This document shows positions 48,112 to 61,503 of a DNA stretch of 64,000 nt, piece by piece. Below the pieces are notes generated by a model. It did no database searches. It saw only the letters and a list, made by a program, of their open reading frames with translations, and was not told the DNA's origin. Location of the stretch: the NCBI RefSeq assembly GCF_037975245.1, contig NC_092564.1:14348484-14412483 (forward strand), written 5' to 3'. The translations under genes and the position numbers were made by a program. Within the stretch, counting starts at the first letter, position 1, and the number at the start of each line of letters is the position of its first letter. This stretch comes from Apostichopus japonicus. Its lineage: Eukaryota; Echinodermata; Holothuroidea; Aspidochirotida; Stichopodidae.

Positions 48112-50706
48112 AGTTAGAGGAACGTAATCTTTTGGTTGAGTTATCAAAACGTTTTAACGTTGTGGCCAGTTGCAGTAATGGGCAGATACAGTATGTCAAC
48201 AATCGAGTTACCCTAGATATTGTAGCAATTGTTTTAAAGTTGAAAATCTTGAAGAATATCTTATCACCTTAATGTTGTGCGAAAACAAATAAATAACTAA
48301 AATGAAATGAAACATCACAGGAATAGAAACATAATAGTAAGCAATCCAAAGTTTCCTTCTCCTTTGAATATGGCTAGCATATTAAGATTAAAATTCCAAT
48401 TAAAATCACACTTTGAAGATGTACTGCTGCCGAATTGACACGGTATACGCTATAGATAAAACTATGATATGTAAAGTGCATCAGTAATGAGGAGACAGGT
48501 ATAGGCAAACCAAATATTTATCACGAAGAGACCAATTAGGATGTGCACTATTATTATTGGTTCTTACTGATTGTGATACAGTACTGAAGTGCATTCATCT
48601 ACAGTGGATGAAATACACATGTTGCTAACTTAGTCAGAGTGTTTGCAAAATTGCAACAACCAAAAATTAATGAAAAGTACTGCAACTGACTTCAAATTAT
48701 AGTATTACTAAAGTTTTTGCGTGATTTGCAGTTTTAAGCAATGTATTATAGACTCATTGTCAGCTATCTATCTCTCGTACAAGTATAGGCTTGGTAGGAC
48801 TGCTGACTTTATACACTTGTTTCTAAATGCCAATAGAATCTGCCATACTTTGGTATTACTAACTGTAGTGATCAGTGACATCTGAATGTATCTAAACAAC
48901 AATAGAGACAAACACAGAGAGAGATATAAACAAGGAATTTTACACAGAATTGAATTTAACCATTAGGCCCAGACATAATTCCTATATGATGGCTCACTGT
49001 ATCTTTAAAATTTTCTCAAAATTTAAGTTCCATCGATCTTTTTGGTACAGTTTTATCAAATTAATTCCTGCCGACATCTTTTCTGCTAGTTTTCAAACTG
49101 ATAAGGATCAGATGGACTCATGAAAGTCCCTTAATAATACTTCTATATGTATTAACACATGAATATTTTACAAGCAATTAACTTCTGGATGATGAGTAAC
49201 AACTACATGAAATAACAGATTAAGTCTGCAATGAATGGTGACATTTACCTTGATGAGTCATGAACATGACAAAATGTTCCAAGTGACATCTAACAGTTTC
49301 CAGTTCAGCTCTCCTTTTTATGGATATCTAATTTGTGTATGATTCTAGATCAATATGGATGTATGCGCATGAGCAAATTTGAAGAAAAAAAAATACTCTG
49401 CTTTGAATTAAACAATAACCAATTTCCCTGAGGTAACTGTGCAAGGTTCAGTACCAAATGTGGTTAACTATTAAGCCATAGTAACCTATCTGGGGGGACA
49501 GGTCAATGCAGGAGTAACCGTCTTGTGGGAGGGGTCTAAGGGGAGGGGGTGCCCCTTGCTTATCTCAAAGGGGCTTAGATGCCAAATGATGCAAACAATT
49601 AGGCTATTGTAGGCCTAGGCCATAAAACTGATAAAAACTGGGCACTAGTTTGTGTAGTTTATTGGTTTAATGGGATAAGAGTTTTATCCATGTATACGAC
49701 CTTACCTTTTTTTTATTGAGTTTTGAAGGAAAATAAAAAATATTAAAAAAAATTGGGGTGGGGGGCACATGTCACAGTGTCCCCATGGCTACGTACCTGC
49801 GGAGGGGATGGCCCTGACAATCCTACAGTATAGAATGGTGTGAACTTAGATATTGGCTAGATCCTAAATTAGCTATGATTACATTTTTTTCACATTTTTA
49901 CAGGTACTGTCACTATGCCATTTAACTCTATAAACAGCTGTAACACACTGCAGCAAATGTTTAGCTCAAACTTATATAGGAATTAAAAAACAAAAATGGA
50001 ATGAATTGTAAACATGTTATATATTTCCCTACTGATTGTTCTGTTTACAGTTGTGAGGAACAGCTGGCTTATTGATTTAAAGAATGGAATTAATATTATG
50101 TACACTTCAGGAGCTCTTTTACAAGAAGCAAGTTTGATGGATTATCAACTTTTATCATTCCATCGAACGGTATAAACTTTAGTAGCAGAATACATTATTT
50201 TAACGTATGGAATGGTACATTAGTTGTAACCTCTATGTAAAGACGTAGTTTGCATCATACGATGACGAAGACGAAACGACTGGCAGCCACGATAATAACT
50301 TAGAGTCAGGTTTAAGATGAAGATATACAGGTCCTCTTGACCTTACAAGACATCTTTTTTAGTATCAATTTTCTGATGTTATAAATATCTACTTGTCTTT
50401 CATTCATTGGTGTCATTATTCTTCCATGTGTTCAATACTCTGTCCTCATATTTGATAAAGATCACAATCTTGTAATTTCTCTGACCACATTGCAAAGCAT
50501 ATCCCTAGGCTAGATAAACCCCCCTAATTCCCCCTGAGACCCCCATAAGGTCATAAATTGTTGTTGGTGTGGCGTCTAAACTTTCTCCCCCAATTCCATG
50601 ATTCCAAGAGTAGTTTCCCTAGATAGTGTGTGCAGAAGGACTTGCTCAAATTGTCATAAGTTTAATCATGTGAAAGACAAACCAAAAAATTTCCACTCTC
50701 CCATAA
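48112..50706. other. Mainly unique stretch with a G-rich pair
   Basis: G-rich segments at about 49491-49558 and 49754-49810 face each other across ~200 AT-rich bases. This suggests an old transposon, but no target duplication could be read. Otherwise no gene or repeat was identified. Confidence 0.45.
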
Positions 50707-50720
50707 AAATATATATATAC

Positions 50721-50813
<93 letters not shown>
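50707..50813. repeat. (AT)n microsatellite
   Basis: About 107 bases of alternating AT with single GT/CA or AAA interruptions. The Tyr/Ile-rich frames on both strands here come from this repeat. Confidence 0.95.
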
Positions 50814-50815
<2 letters not shown>

Positions 50816-52489
50816 AAAAGACATTTAGAGAATGGAAATAATTCAAAACTACAGAATGAAATGATTCCCCAATGGGAAATGAGGGTGGTATTGAAGGATT
50901 TAGCATGCATAGACTCCCAATGTGTGACCTGATGAATTAGCAGATGCCATTGCAAGGGTCCTACCTCTACTGCATAAGATTGTCACAGGGGTTCTACTCA
51001 TAATGAGTTAGGTTGGCATGTTATATACAGTTCTGAGTAGTCGAATGAACACATTATCTCAGAATTCATAAAAAATATGTGTTCCTTAAATGTCATCTGC
51101 CGTACAACTAGTTATTTTCATTTTAGATATATATTCTTTTTAATTTAAAGCCAACTTGCGTTACCCCTATCAACATAATGGTACTAACCGAAGCTTCAGG
51201 TACATGAACTCTTGCACATAGATTGATTCCTTTCACCTCTGGCAATTAGGAATAAAAAAATGCAGATAAACAGTTATAATTTTGGGGGAGGGAATAGGGA
51301 GGGTGGGGGGGGGGTAGTTGAGGAAGATATAGTACAGATATATGAGAAAGTTTACTAAATGGAGACAGTACAATCCAGTTATTTTAAGATCACTAAAATC
51401 AAATAAATATCAGGCACCTGTTATTCTGTTTGCCATAGCTAAAAGAGTTATTAATGCCAAATTTGATTTGTATATGGCAAACAAATAATAGAGGTTACAA
51501 CCGAGGGTACTGTGTACACTCCATTCTACATTGAACTAAGACAAGTCATTGAACAATGGAAACTGACTTAAAGGCAACAAAAATAAAATTGTTAAGAGCA
51601 GCAAAGAATTAACCTCTTTAAATATAAGAATAAATAATCCATGGGATAAATGTGACAATTATGCAAAATACAGCTTTCTTCTTTATTTTAATATTCTTCA
51701 TGCACTGCAGTGCACAGTTTGTAAAATGCCCAGGCATCACTGCTTGCAGCTCACAGTATTAATAATAAAAAAATAAATGATCTGTTAAAAACCAAAATTT
51801 TGATTGCATGCATGTGGTCCATTACAATGAAACTACCATGGCTTTAACAGGACACATTATAAACTCATGCTGTGATATCAATAAAGAACATAAAAGAACG
51901 TAAATGACTTTACTTTACCTAAAACATGCACCTCTACACTTAAAACCTTCATATTTTAATAAATGTATTAAAAAAATTAGAATTGAACAAATAGATCAAA
52001 ATCTTGTCCAGTCACAGCATGAGTTAAATCCACTGGATGATTGACAATCTCAATCCATGTACCAAAATAGAAATGACTGCGGTTAAAAGATCAGATAATG
52101 TCTTTTAATTTAGCTAATTGTATCAGTTTTTTTTCAGGATATTCACCATGGAAATATAATATCAAGACACTTCTATCATGTTACTATTATCCACATGTAA
52201 TTTTAGCATCAATCCAACTTTTTTAATATTTCTTAAAACGCTCTTTATAAATTCATAAAATGACTTGAATCATCATGATATTTCGTGAACTATTATGACA
52301 ACACACTATGAACAAGCAGCAACATGTGTATGTGGGGGAAACCACAGGCAATTATTAAGGGCATCTTGCTATGTGAAATCAAAAAGCTAGGTCTCACACC
52401 ATTTCAAAAGTAACCCAGCCATAGGAAACGCAACCACTGCTATCAGGTCCAGTGCATATAGAACATGGCATCCTGATACAAACAAACCT
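50814..52489. other. Unique AT-rich stretch, nothing recognised
   Basis: A G-rich tract lies at about 51283-51314. There is no coding, repeat or inverted-end signal. Confidence 0.5.
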
Positions 52490-52556
52490 AGCACCATAAC
52501 ATCTGTGGAATCGAGCCTGGGCCGTACGTCTTCAAATAAAGTGGGCCATTTCATCA
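52490..52556 (-). mobile_element. Possible decayed tRNA-derived SINE head
   Basis: Minus-strand sequence ATGGCCCACTTTATTTGAAGACGT, then ACGGCCCAGGCTCGATTCC, parallels the head at 8801-8872 (ATGGCCTATTTGGTTAGGGT, then AGGCCCAGGTTCGAATCC). The B-box has one mismatch and the spacing is shorter. This could be coincidence. Confidence 0.25.
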
Positions 52557-53515
52557 GTGATAAATCAAGTTTCAGATCTAAAATTGTCTTCAAGAAAGTG
52601 TAGAATAAGCCAACAAACAAAATGAACGCTGACTGTTAATTAGATCTATAGCCAACTAGCTTCAAAAGGCTACAATATTAGCCAAGTGTGTGTAAATTCT
52701 TGGAAACATATGTACTGCATTTATCAGACCCTGCTTTATAGCGTTGTATAAAACCAAACTGCCGTCAAGTCCAGAATTATGCAAATGGACTTCAAGTCCG
52801 AAATTATGCAAATGGCGATTTGTTGACGATACCATAGTGATCTCCTGTAAATTTATCGTACACTCTAGTTCATTCTCTGTACTAGTCGCCCCTGCAGCTC
52901 CTGATTGTACTTTTATTAGTCTTACGACAGCTGTTTGCATTTTGTTACTATCTGGATACAATTAACACCAATCTGTGGATCGGGACGCACTTTCCAATCA
53001 GATCAGCTCACCTTTCACCTTATGAAACTGATGTACTTAGTAGTCTAGTCTTTGAGGCATGCACTTTTCAAATCACAAATGAATGACGGAATAGACTTGT
53101 ATTTTAGACAACTTCCTTTTCAAGTTTATAACTCTGCAAAATGTCATGCATGCAATTACATCAGCATCGAACAGCAATGTACTATGTAAAATTATGTAAT
53201 TATAAATCATATGATGCAAATAATGACAAAAGTAAAGATCCATGTAGTGTTAAAATATATGTGTAGAAAATTGCAAATTTGTCAATAGCTTGTTGTAAAC
53301 AATTTATTTCATAACTTGGATAATTGCTATGCAAAGTTCAGGTGGTTATAGTCTGTGAGTACTGTAATAGTTATGTTCTCCCACAGTCGGTCTTGATACA
53401 AATCAAACTACAGTAGGCATATGAAAGTGTGCAGCTGTGCGCTACTTGGCTTCTTTGTCATATTAATCGTGCCGTTTGTGAATTAAAGTAGCAGTGCTTA
53501 CTATTTTTCGATCCG

Positions 53516-53517
<2 letters not shown>
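52557..53517. other. Unique stretch with a duplicated octamer site
   Basis: A short direct duplication with two ATGCAAAT octamers (52766-52815) is the only notable feature. Frames of 73-99 codons on both strands (52662-52965) overlap it and show no known domain. Confidence 0.45.
52766..52815. repeat. 27 bp direct duplication carrying two octamer motifs
   Basis: CAAGTCC(A/G)... AATTATGCAAATGG occurs twice. The octamer ATGCAAAT is at 52779-52786 and 52806-52813, 27 bp apart. ATGCAAAT is the classic POU/Oct binding site. Regulatory function is inference only. Confidence 0.6.
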
Positions 53518-53586
<69 letters not shown>

Positions 53587-53587
53587 A
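53518..53587. repeat. (AT)n(GT)n microsatellite
   Basis: About 54 bases of alternating AT pass into six GT steps ending near 53587. Confidence 0.95.
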
Positions 53588-54253
53588 TCTGTTCTGTCGT
53601 TACTGTAACCTTACAAAGCAACGTTATGCATATTTTTAAACATGTATTTATTTAGTGGCTTGGCCAAACGCACAATTAGATGCAATTATTACTTAATATA
53701 ATACTATCAGACCCTTCAATGTGACATTTAAACATTAATATGAAACTTTTCTTAGTTTTGAATAGTCTCAATATGCATCATTATTTTATATTTTAATTAA
53801 CATTCATGTTAATATTGACTTATAGCTCTGAGTTTCCATCCAAAAAGACTAGGAGCTACAGTAACTCTGTACACAGATATAATGTTAGTAAATAATTGCT
53901 CTACACATGTTGAACTGTTTAAGATATTATAAACCAGGAAGCCAAATGGCTAAAATGATTCCTTGCTATATTTTACACAATTTGTTTTTAATTCAAACTG
54001 CATGTATGTGCACACGATGTTCTTGCACTTTACAATGAAGTAGATTCACACACCAAATTTATCCAGGCTTCATCTTTCATCTTTTCATATAGTGCGTTTA
54101 TAAAGTTTGACCTCAGCTGACTTTGACCATTGTCATCAATATCAAAGATTTAAAATGTTTATGTATTTATTAATAATATAAATCAAAATAAAACAAAAAC
54201 TGTTAGCAAAACTTGCTTTATATCCACTAAAGAGCCTGTGTAAGAGAATGTGT
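53588..54253. other. Unique AT-rich stretch, nothing recognised
   Basis: No repeat, frame or structure of note before the foldback element. Confidence 0.5.
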
Positions 54254-54349
54254 AAAAGTAAAGTGGACCTGACATATTGATCCTAGCGGGATCTTCTTCA
54301 GAGGAAGAAGATCCTGCTAGGATCGAAATGTCAGGTCCACTTTACTTTT
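54254..54349. mobile_element. Foldback: 46 bp inverted arms, Penelope-like terminus dimer (tentative)
   Basis: The arms at 54254-54299 and 54304-54349 match at 43 of 46 positions around a 4-base loop (AGAG). Read outward from the centre, each arm contains GAAGAAGATCC(C/T)GCTAGGATC, then ATGTCAGGTCCAC and TTTACTTTT. The minus-strand arm begins CTGAAGAAG, has a 5 bp stem GATCC/GGATC, and the plus-strand arm has GAAA directly after its stem. This follows the CTGANGA-stem-GAAA plan of hammerhead-like motifs known in Penelope-like elements. Neither arm has both core halves intact. The inverted repeat is certain; the Penelope assignment is tentative. Confidence 0.6.
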
Positions 54350-55835
54350 ATATATTAATAATATGCTTTAATGATCTGATAGCACATAATTATAATAAGC
54401 AATCACACTACCACAGTCGATGCTATGACGACTATCAATAAGCACTATATCAAATATCACTGAACGATAATATCACAAACTTTAACTATCCATGGTAGCT
54501 AAATACCTGAGTTAACTGCAATGACAGATACTATACTTAGATCCAATACAGACTGTGAGTCACCTGAGAATAATATTTTACTTCCTTAAAATAACGAGTC
54601 TCATCGTCTTATAATGTACGACGACGTACAACAACATAAAATATCTGAGACGTTGATTAAGCGATGATATCATTTCAACGTAATCACGGCTATGTTTGCT
54701 CACGTAAAGCTCGCAAAAGGAAAAAAAAAAAAAAACAAGGAAAGAAAAAAAAAGAGATATATGCCAGTCAGTCCGTGCATGAAAAATCTGGTGTAAAAAT
54801 GTCATAAAACATGCTCAATAAATCGAGCAGAAGGAAAGGCGATACCTTGTGATTGCTAAAATAATGTATGAGTTGACTTGGGTTTTTATAGCCCAACGAA
54901 ACATCTACTGGGGCTTTACTCTGATGGTGTCATGCTTTGTGTGATCTTTCTGACGTTACTGTACATAAAGTGGTGACGAACAACAAAGTAAAGTCTAGCA
55001 GTAAAGATCGAATGGCAATCTCCGGATGGAAATCGTTTATTTTTCATAATTTTTCAACGAGGATATGTAAAGCAAAACCAGAAAACATTGTGACATCGTT
55101 GGATGTGTAATCCTATATATGTTGTTCGTGAATGAACCCAATTAAAGGAAAGTTGTAACTTTCATAGTCAAATGTTGGCAAACAAGTGACTCTGCTCACA
55201 ATTGCTATTAATATGTTACTCCTATATGAATTTCTCATATATAGTTATTGGGCTAACCTGTTCCATTAAGAGAGAATGGGACACAATTGTTTCAGCAGTT
55301 TAACTTCCTTGTTACCAGACCAACTGTTCCTATGCTGTGTCTAATTTTAACAGCTAATGATCTTAATTTTGCTGTTGCAGTATTTATGAATTACTTTTCA
55401 TATATTGTAAAATACAACCATCCACAAAAGTCACTCCGTACATTGATGACAGAAGTCGCTGATGTTAAAATATCCTAGGTCTTTACAGTATTCTTGTCTG
55501 ATAAATACACAGACTAATGATTATAAATTTTGAGATTTATGCTATGAAGGCTTAATTGTGTCATTACTCAATTCATATATAATATTTCCTGCCTTTCTTT
55601 CTTTCTTTGCAAATTATCATTTCTATGCTTTCTGTCATCTCCCAAACAGCCAACGCTTTGAGAGTATTAGATGCCGTCACTTTTATGTTACTCGTCATAT
55701 CTCTAGATACTAGTAATATAAACATTTCACTGCCCCTTAGGCTTAGGTATGAATACTAATGCCATCAGTTGTGTGTGAACTATATATATCTATATCTATA
55801 ACTATCCATCTAGATATGTATTATATTATACACTA
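54350..55835. other. Unique AT-rich stretch, no gene recognised
   Basis: A poly-A/G tract lies at about 54718-54757. Frames of 63-75 codons lack domains. No inverted-end element found. Confidence 0.5.
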
Positions 55836-55850
55836 CTGTATGTATGTATG

Positions 55851-55907
<57 letters not shown>

Positions 55908-55937
55908 TACTATAGATTAGTATATATATATATATAC
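55836..55937. repeat. (GTAT)n / (AT)n microsatellite
   Basis: GTATGTATGTATGTAT passes into (AT)n at 55854-55904. A short duplicated ACTATAGATTAGTA (about 55908 and 55936) flanks a second AT run. Confidence 0.93.
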
Positions 55938-58900
55938 TATAGATTAGTACATACCCATACATGCAACATGACTTTATGTCATAAAAATCTGACAACCTGT
56001 CACAATTGTTAAATACAAATTTATTTCAAAATAAAAAAATAAATAAAAAAATGATTTCACTAGATTCTCTGTGACATGGATGCCCAAGTTCATACATCAA
56101 CTGAATCATAATTTGTTTGCAAAAATTCAATAATAAGTATATACTCATCATATATCCATGCATTACTTATCTAACCAACTGTTAATTGTTACACACTATG
56201 ATGATAAATAAACTGCATGCAAAGATGAAATGTTAAAGACAAAAGTTAACATTGATACTGCCATACTGTAGCTATATTTCAGAGACACATACGGTATATA
56301 AGGAAAATAGTCTTTTAAGCAACTGCTACTTCTAGAAAATTCTTTGCTTACCTAGTCAACCAATATTCTATAAAATATTAATAGCACATGGATTGATTGA
56401 TTGAACAATTGATTGGTTTCCTGGAGCTTTTAATAACGTGCAGTTCTGTAGGGCTTGTAAATATCGTTGAAAAGACCTGCATCAAAGTATTAAACAACAC
56501 CATCTAATAATTAAGCCATAAATTTTAGCAAAGAGATTTTCCATGCCAGATTGGAAGACAAAACAGACTGTCGAAAGAATTATACCAATTGCTGTTTTGA
56601 AATATTCCCATGAATTTTTAGAATACACTTACTGAAGAATTTCTGCAAATTTGTCTCCAAAAGAAAAAAAAAATTAACATTCAACTTCAACATGAATTCA
56701 CTGCTGTTAGCTAGAAAAAAAAATAGTAGTAAAAAATAGTTAGAAGTCACCTGAAATTTACCAGTCTAATTACGTCAATCAACCGTTCAACTATTTCTAC
56801 GCCCTGCTGTAAACTATTTGTAGTTTCGCTGAACAAGCAGGCAAGAGGAGTAATATTTAAAAAAAATATTTTCTCCAAAAAAAAAAAAAATTTAACAATC
56901 AATTTCAACATTAATTCAAAAAAAAAAAATAATAATAAAAATTAATTTCATACGTGATCATAAACCATGACTGTGCTCCACTCCATTCAAGGTTTTTCAC
57001 TCTCTCTATTATTTATTAACTTCAGTCATTTTGCTTGGTAACATGTGATACTGTACTTTTAGCTCCAGTCCCCATGCATTTTTGATTATATGAATTAAAT
57101 GATTGAATTCATACAATAATAAATTAATCTATTTCTTGAAAGAATAAAGAAGAAGGGAGGAAAAAAAGAGAGTGGCTTTCATTTGCCCCAGAGCTGGTTT
57201 ATATCATTTGTCTGCATAATTTTCCTGTCTAATTCACCTCAGATAAATCTGATACTCTGGAACTTCCTTGACAAAAAATAAAGGAAAAGCTATCGATATT
57301 TGATTACCTCGAAATCTTATAATCGTTAACGTCAACTTCTTTCCACTATTTCACGCATCTCTCCTTGACTATAAAAACTAACTTGATTACCCCTAGACAT
57401 CGCCTTTGAGTAAATCGCCTCGGCTCAATTAAAAGTTTCTTAGCCTCCGATATCCTTCTTCTAAGACTCATCAAAATTAATTCTAGTTAAATGATCAAAT
57501 ATACTCTCATTCGATAATAGTTCAGCGTGACCTTGGACGCTTAACGCAACCTTTTCTTCAGTTGTTTGGCTGCCAACCTTAATATGCTTGAGCTGTAACG
57601 ATAAATATCAGATGTATCCCTGATTAATATTGATTGAAAAATTGTCCACAGAGGGTAAGCAAGGATCAATCACTTTTTTTATACAACTGGTGAAGAGGAA
57701 GATACACCCAACAGGAATTAATTACTAGAGTCTACCGGCGACGACGACCATCAAAACAAGACATCTACCTGCCCCCCGACTGACAACCGTTATTTAAGCT
57801 GATACTGCCCGACGACCACTGTCAATCCAGACACTCAAAACACGAATCATCCAATCAGCTTTGTCGAAGTAGAAGTACAATCAAAGGACTTCAGGTGCAA
57901 AGTTCAAGAAAAAGTTCAAGTTAAAATTTAGAATAGTATCATATGCACACCAGTGATAAAGGAGAACTTGATTTGTGATGAGAAAAAAAACCGATTAAGC
58001 CAGAATTGAACCAATCATTGATTACATATCTTTAAAAGTTTCTGAATAACCAAAGCAGCACAGTTACTTTATAATGTTCATATATGCTAAAATTGACATG
58101 TTTTCTCATATCATGTTTAAATTTGCATGACAAAGGGATTACAGTTGGTTCTTTTTTATTTAATGATGTTAACACATAGTCACTTTAAGTTCAATTAATT
58201 GAATCTTGTTCAATCAATATTTCAAGAATTTATTAATAATTTTCCGTTTAAGTTTGCTGTCTGGTATTATCACCTGATTGAATAGCACATAGTGTAAGTT
58301 CGACTCCCAATTGTATATATTCTAAAAAGTGATTAAAAAGAAATATTCTTGAAAGTTGAACTACACTTGAGTCAGGTCTCATTTCTGATTATCTGATTAT
58401 CGTTTCATACCAGTTTGAGAGTTTACGAAACAAATCCTCTCATCTTAGAGCAGCCGGTCTCTTTAATTCCAGTAATAAAATCAAATCCTAATTAATTCCC
58501 TAAGAACTAATATATTACATAAAAAAAAATTAAAAGTGTTTTTTCTTGTTTTGGAAAAGTTTAATACTAGGTTTCAAAAGTTTGTACGTAACATGAATGT
58601 AACATTCAAACAAACTAATGATATGTATCTTGTTTGCTCAATAAGGACAATGAGGGCAATATGCAGGTATCATTAACATCTAAAGTGTCATGTATAGCTA
58701 ATGAAACTTTAAAGGAATTGGTGAACTTTTACAGTAGGTATTGTAATCTTCACAAGTGATTGAATGGAGTTGCACCAAATGCTGACACGACTCACACCAA
58801 GTGTCGAGTAATGATGATGGACTTTCCTTGACTCGAGTTAAAGACTTGGTTCAGAAACCTGACGTACAAAACTTGACTCTTTAGGCGTAAGTGACTCAAA

Positions 58901-60897
58901 AGCCTACAGGGAGAGTAACAGGACTTCTGGTAAACTATTTACACAGGTAGAAATTAAGAATTAATATAAAATGACCCAAGAAACCAAACCGATTAGTGAT
59001 ATTAATGTCTCATAAAGGCTCGGTAATTTATATTAGGCACGGTGATCAAAAGGATTTCATCCATTCACTTACAATGACATCACATGACCATTTCTGACCT
59101 CATATATATGCACAAATGTGAACTTCATACTTTTAAGAGTAAATTTTAAAAGGCGTTGATTAACTGTTTTAATTTCAATTATGCAAGTCTAAATGAGCAC
59201 CAATTTATAAAAACTGAGAATTGAAAAGGTTAAATTTCCTCCAGATGCCCCTACACCATAGGAGTTGGCTCCAATGACCCCAGTGCAGTCCACTTTATTA
59301 AATTCTTCATTCTCCTCTGGCTCATCTGCAAAACTTCAACCCCCTACCTTAATGAGTCTGGAATATTCGCAATGTGCTATCCACACACCCAACATTGAAA
59401 TCCTGTACGTGCTACTGTGGCAAGTGTCCTGTACACCCACCCCCCCCCACCTCCACTCCCTCCTTCCCTTCTTTCCCCTGATCAGAATTCATGAGCCTTG
59501 TGACACTGGATGTGTGTTTCCATCTCCCGCTTGGGAGTCATGATTCCACAAATATATCAAAGTATTTACCTGTATATACATACATAAGTTCATACAGTAT
59601 ATTATTAATGATAGTTATGAGGAAGGGGGTGCAAAGTGAGGCTGATGACCTCATGTTTGGCAAAAACAAGAATTAAAAGTTTTGGTTGGTGGAATGGGAA
59701 CATTTTAACTGGTGTAACTACTGACTCCCCAAACTTCTAGTGGAACAGTCGAAAAATGTCAGGTGGTGGAATGTGGTTGAATTTGTCCATTCAGCAGACT
59801 TTCACCCTTCTATGGAATAACTTCAGTAGACACTGGAGCGATCAATAATGCAATCAAATATTTGATTGGGTATGATGACAAGCAATAAATAATTTACACA
59901 TTTTGAATTATAAATGTACATACTTTATCATGATATTATGGTTCTTTCTACCCATTTTGTACAGAATATCTGATTGTTAATTATCCCAAATCCAGACCAA
60001 ATAAATTACAATTTTATGAATAGTTCACCGACTCGTTCAAAAACTTATTCATGTATTCAAAATGAGATTGCTGTTTGATGGGATACAAAAAAAAGAAGAC
60101 TTTTCGCATTTATCTTTATTCTTTTTTTTTTTATTCCAAACGTTTTTTTGCTTGGGACCTGACATGAAAAAAAGGTAAGAAAATAAATAAATAAATAAAT
60201 AAGTCAAAAATCAAAAATCAAAATGGAATAAGTATTTCTGCAAATTCTTTTGGAAGCCTACGCCAAGTAAAATAATCCCCAAAGGAATTTTCGGTCATCA
60301 CATTTGCAATTTAATGGCATTAAGCTTTCATCAAACACTTCTGATATTCACCGCTAAAATGCCGATTCCGTAGAGTTATATAGATTCCGCAAACAATTGG
60401 GAAATGAAATGGAGACTCCCATGGGAAAAACCTGTTAAGCGAACAAATTTGGCAGAAAGATTCGACTTTTTCTTTCCACAAAAGAAATCGCAAAGGAACA
60501 AAGAATCACGTCGAGCAGCAGATATATAAACAGGCAATATAACTAGAACTGACATGAAGCAAGTTTAAAGCTGCACTAGCTGTGTTTTTAATTGCTATAT
60601 TCTGGTGGACATACCTTAAATATGTTAAAGGAATGCACCAGGTACACTATACCCTAATTAAACATAAATTCTCTTTTTCAAGTCCTGCACCAAAAACACA
60701 CCAAGAATTAATCACAACATGAGGCAATAAGGCTTGCAACAAATGAAACAAAACATGTCACGTTTTGAGGAACACAATAGACTATATTCTGTAACAATTT
60801 TGTTTAAATGCTTCAAAAAATTGCAAGCCCAGAGTTAAAAGGAATGGAAGACAACAAACACAGGACATGTGGGATATATTTCAAGAACTTATACATT
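55938..60897. other. Long mainly unique stretch, no gene recognised
   Basis: Poly-A tracts occur near 56879-56890 and 56919-56928, a C-run near 59439-59448 and (AAAT)n at about 60181-60203. The segment 58770-58910 is rich in GACTC/ACTTG motifs (such as TTGACTCGAGTTAAAGACTTGG), a composition seen in some transposons. Segments 57230-57560 and 60350-60550 are non-repetitive and could be conserved non-coding DNA, which I cannot test. Frames of up to 92 codons have no domain. Confidence 0.4.
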
Positions 60898-60901
60898 TTA
60901 A

Positions 60902-61499
60902 AGGATTGGTTCAGGTGTTTGACATATTTTGTATGAAAGAACACAAAAAGACAAAAAGAACAGTGAAGAAACTACCATGATAGCATGCTCTGTTAAGGAG
61001 ATATGACACTTTGAAGATATCAAAATTTCTTTGAAAATGACTGGTGTAGAAAGACTAACTGTGAGGGTGTGATGTCACATCCTCACTTCCTTAACATGTG
61101 TGAATATATTTCTTTAAAAATTATTTACATTTTTTAACATTTGAAAATAATATAATCAAAAATTCTTCAGATGTTTAATCTCAAATACTTCCTTTGACAA
61201 ATATGAGATCTCCTGACATATCTTTTGGTTGAAAGTCATGAAATCTCACAAAATATTTCGAAAAAAAAAAAAAAACTTTTCAGGAATGTGAGGATGTGAC
61301 ATAACTTTTCAGGAATGTGAGGACGTGACATCACAGCTACAGTAGTCAGATTTCAGCAGTTTCTACACAATCTGATAAAACTTTACACTTGAATATCTCT
61401 TTAACCGTAAAAGATATTTGAACCGTTTTTTCACCATTGTGTTTCTTTCATTGTCCTCTTTCATATAACATAAACATGTATGACAACTGAACCAATCCT
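60902..61499. mobile_element. TTAA-flanked long-inverted-repeat MITE (Kolobok/T2-like)
   Basis: The element is flanked by TTAA at 60898-60901 and 61500-61503. The ends AGGATTGGTTCAGGTGT and the complement of AGGATTGGTTCAGTTGT match at 16 of 17 positions. Inverted similarity continues inward for ~190 bp: GTTAAGGAGATATG near 61000 against GTTAAAGAGATATT on the other strand, and GTGATGTCACATCCTCAC near 61070 against GTGATGTCACGTCCTCAC. A 29 bp internal duplication (ACTTTTCAGGAATGTGAGGA) lies at 61275 and 61304. TTAA duplications with a TTAAAGG start are the mark of T2 MITEs of the Kolobok superfamily; piggyBac also uses TTAA but has different ends. There is no transposase. Confidence 0.82.
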
Positions 61500-61503
61500 T
61501 TAA

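Noticed and set aside
50598-50955. Tyr/Ile-rich proteins across (AT)n tracts (also near 8.7, 17.2, 34.9 and 55.9 kb)
   Set aside because: These are direct translations of ATAT repeats.
59491-59676. Ala-Asp-Asp-Leu resembling the YADD reverse transcriptase active site
   Set aside because: The frame ends a few residues later and lacks the surrounding fingers/palm motifs, so it is a chance match.
60624-60660. Second T2-like element start (TTAAAGGAATGCACC)
   Set aside because: No inverted partner end was found within the following kilobase outside the already called element.
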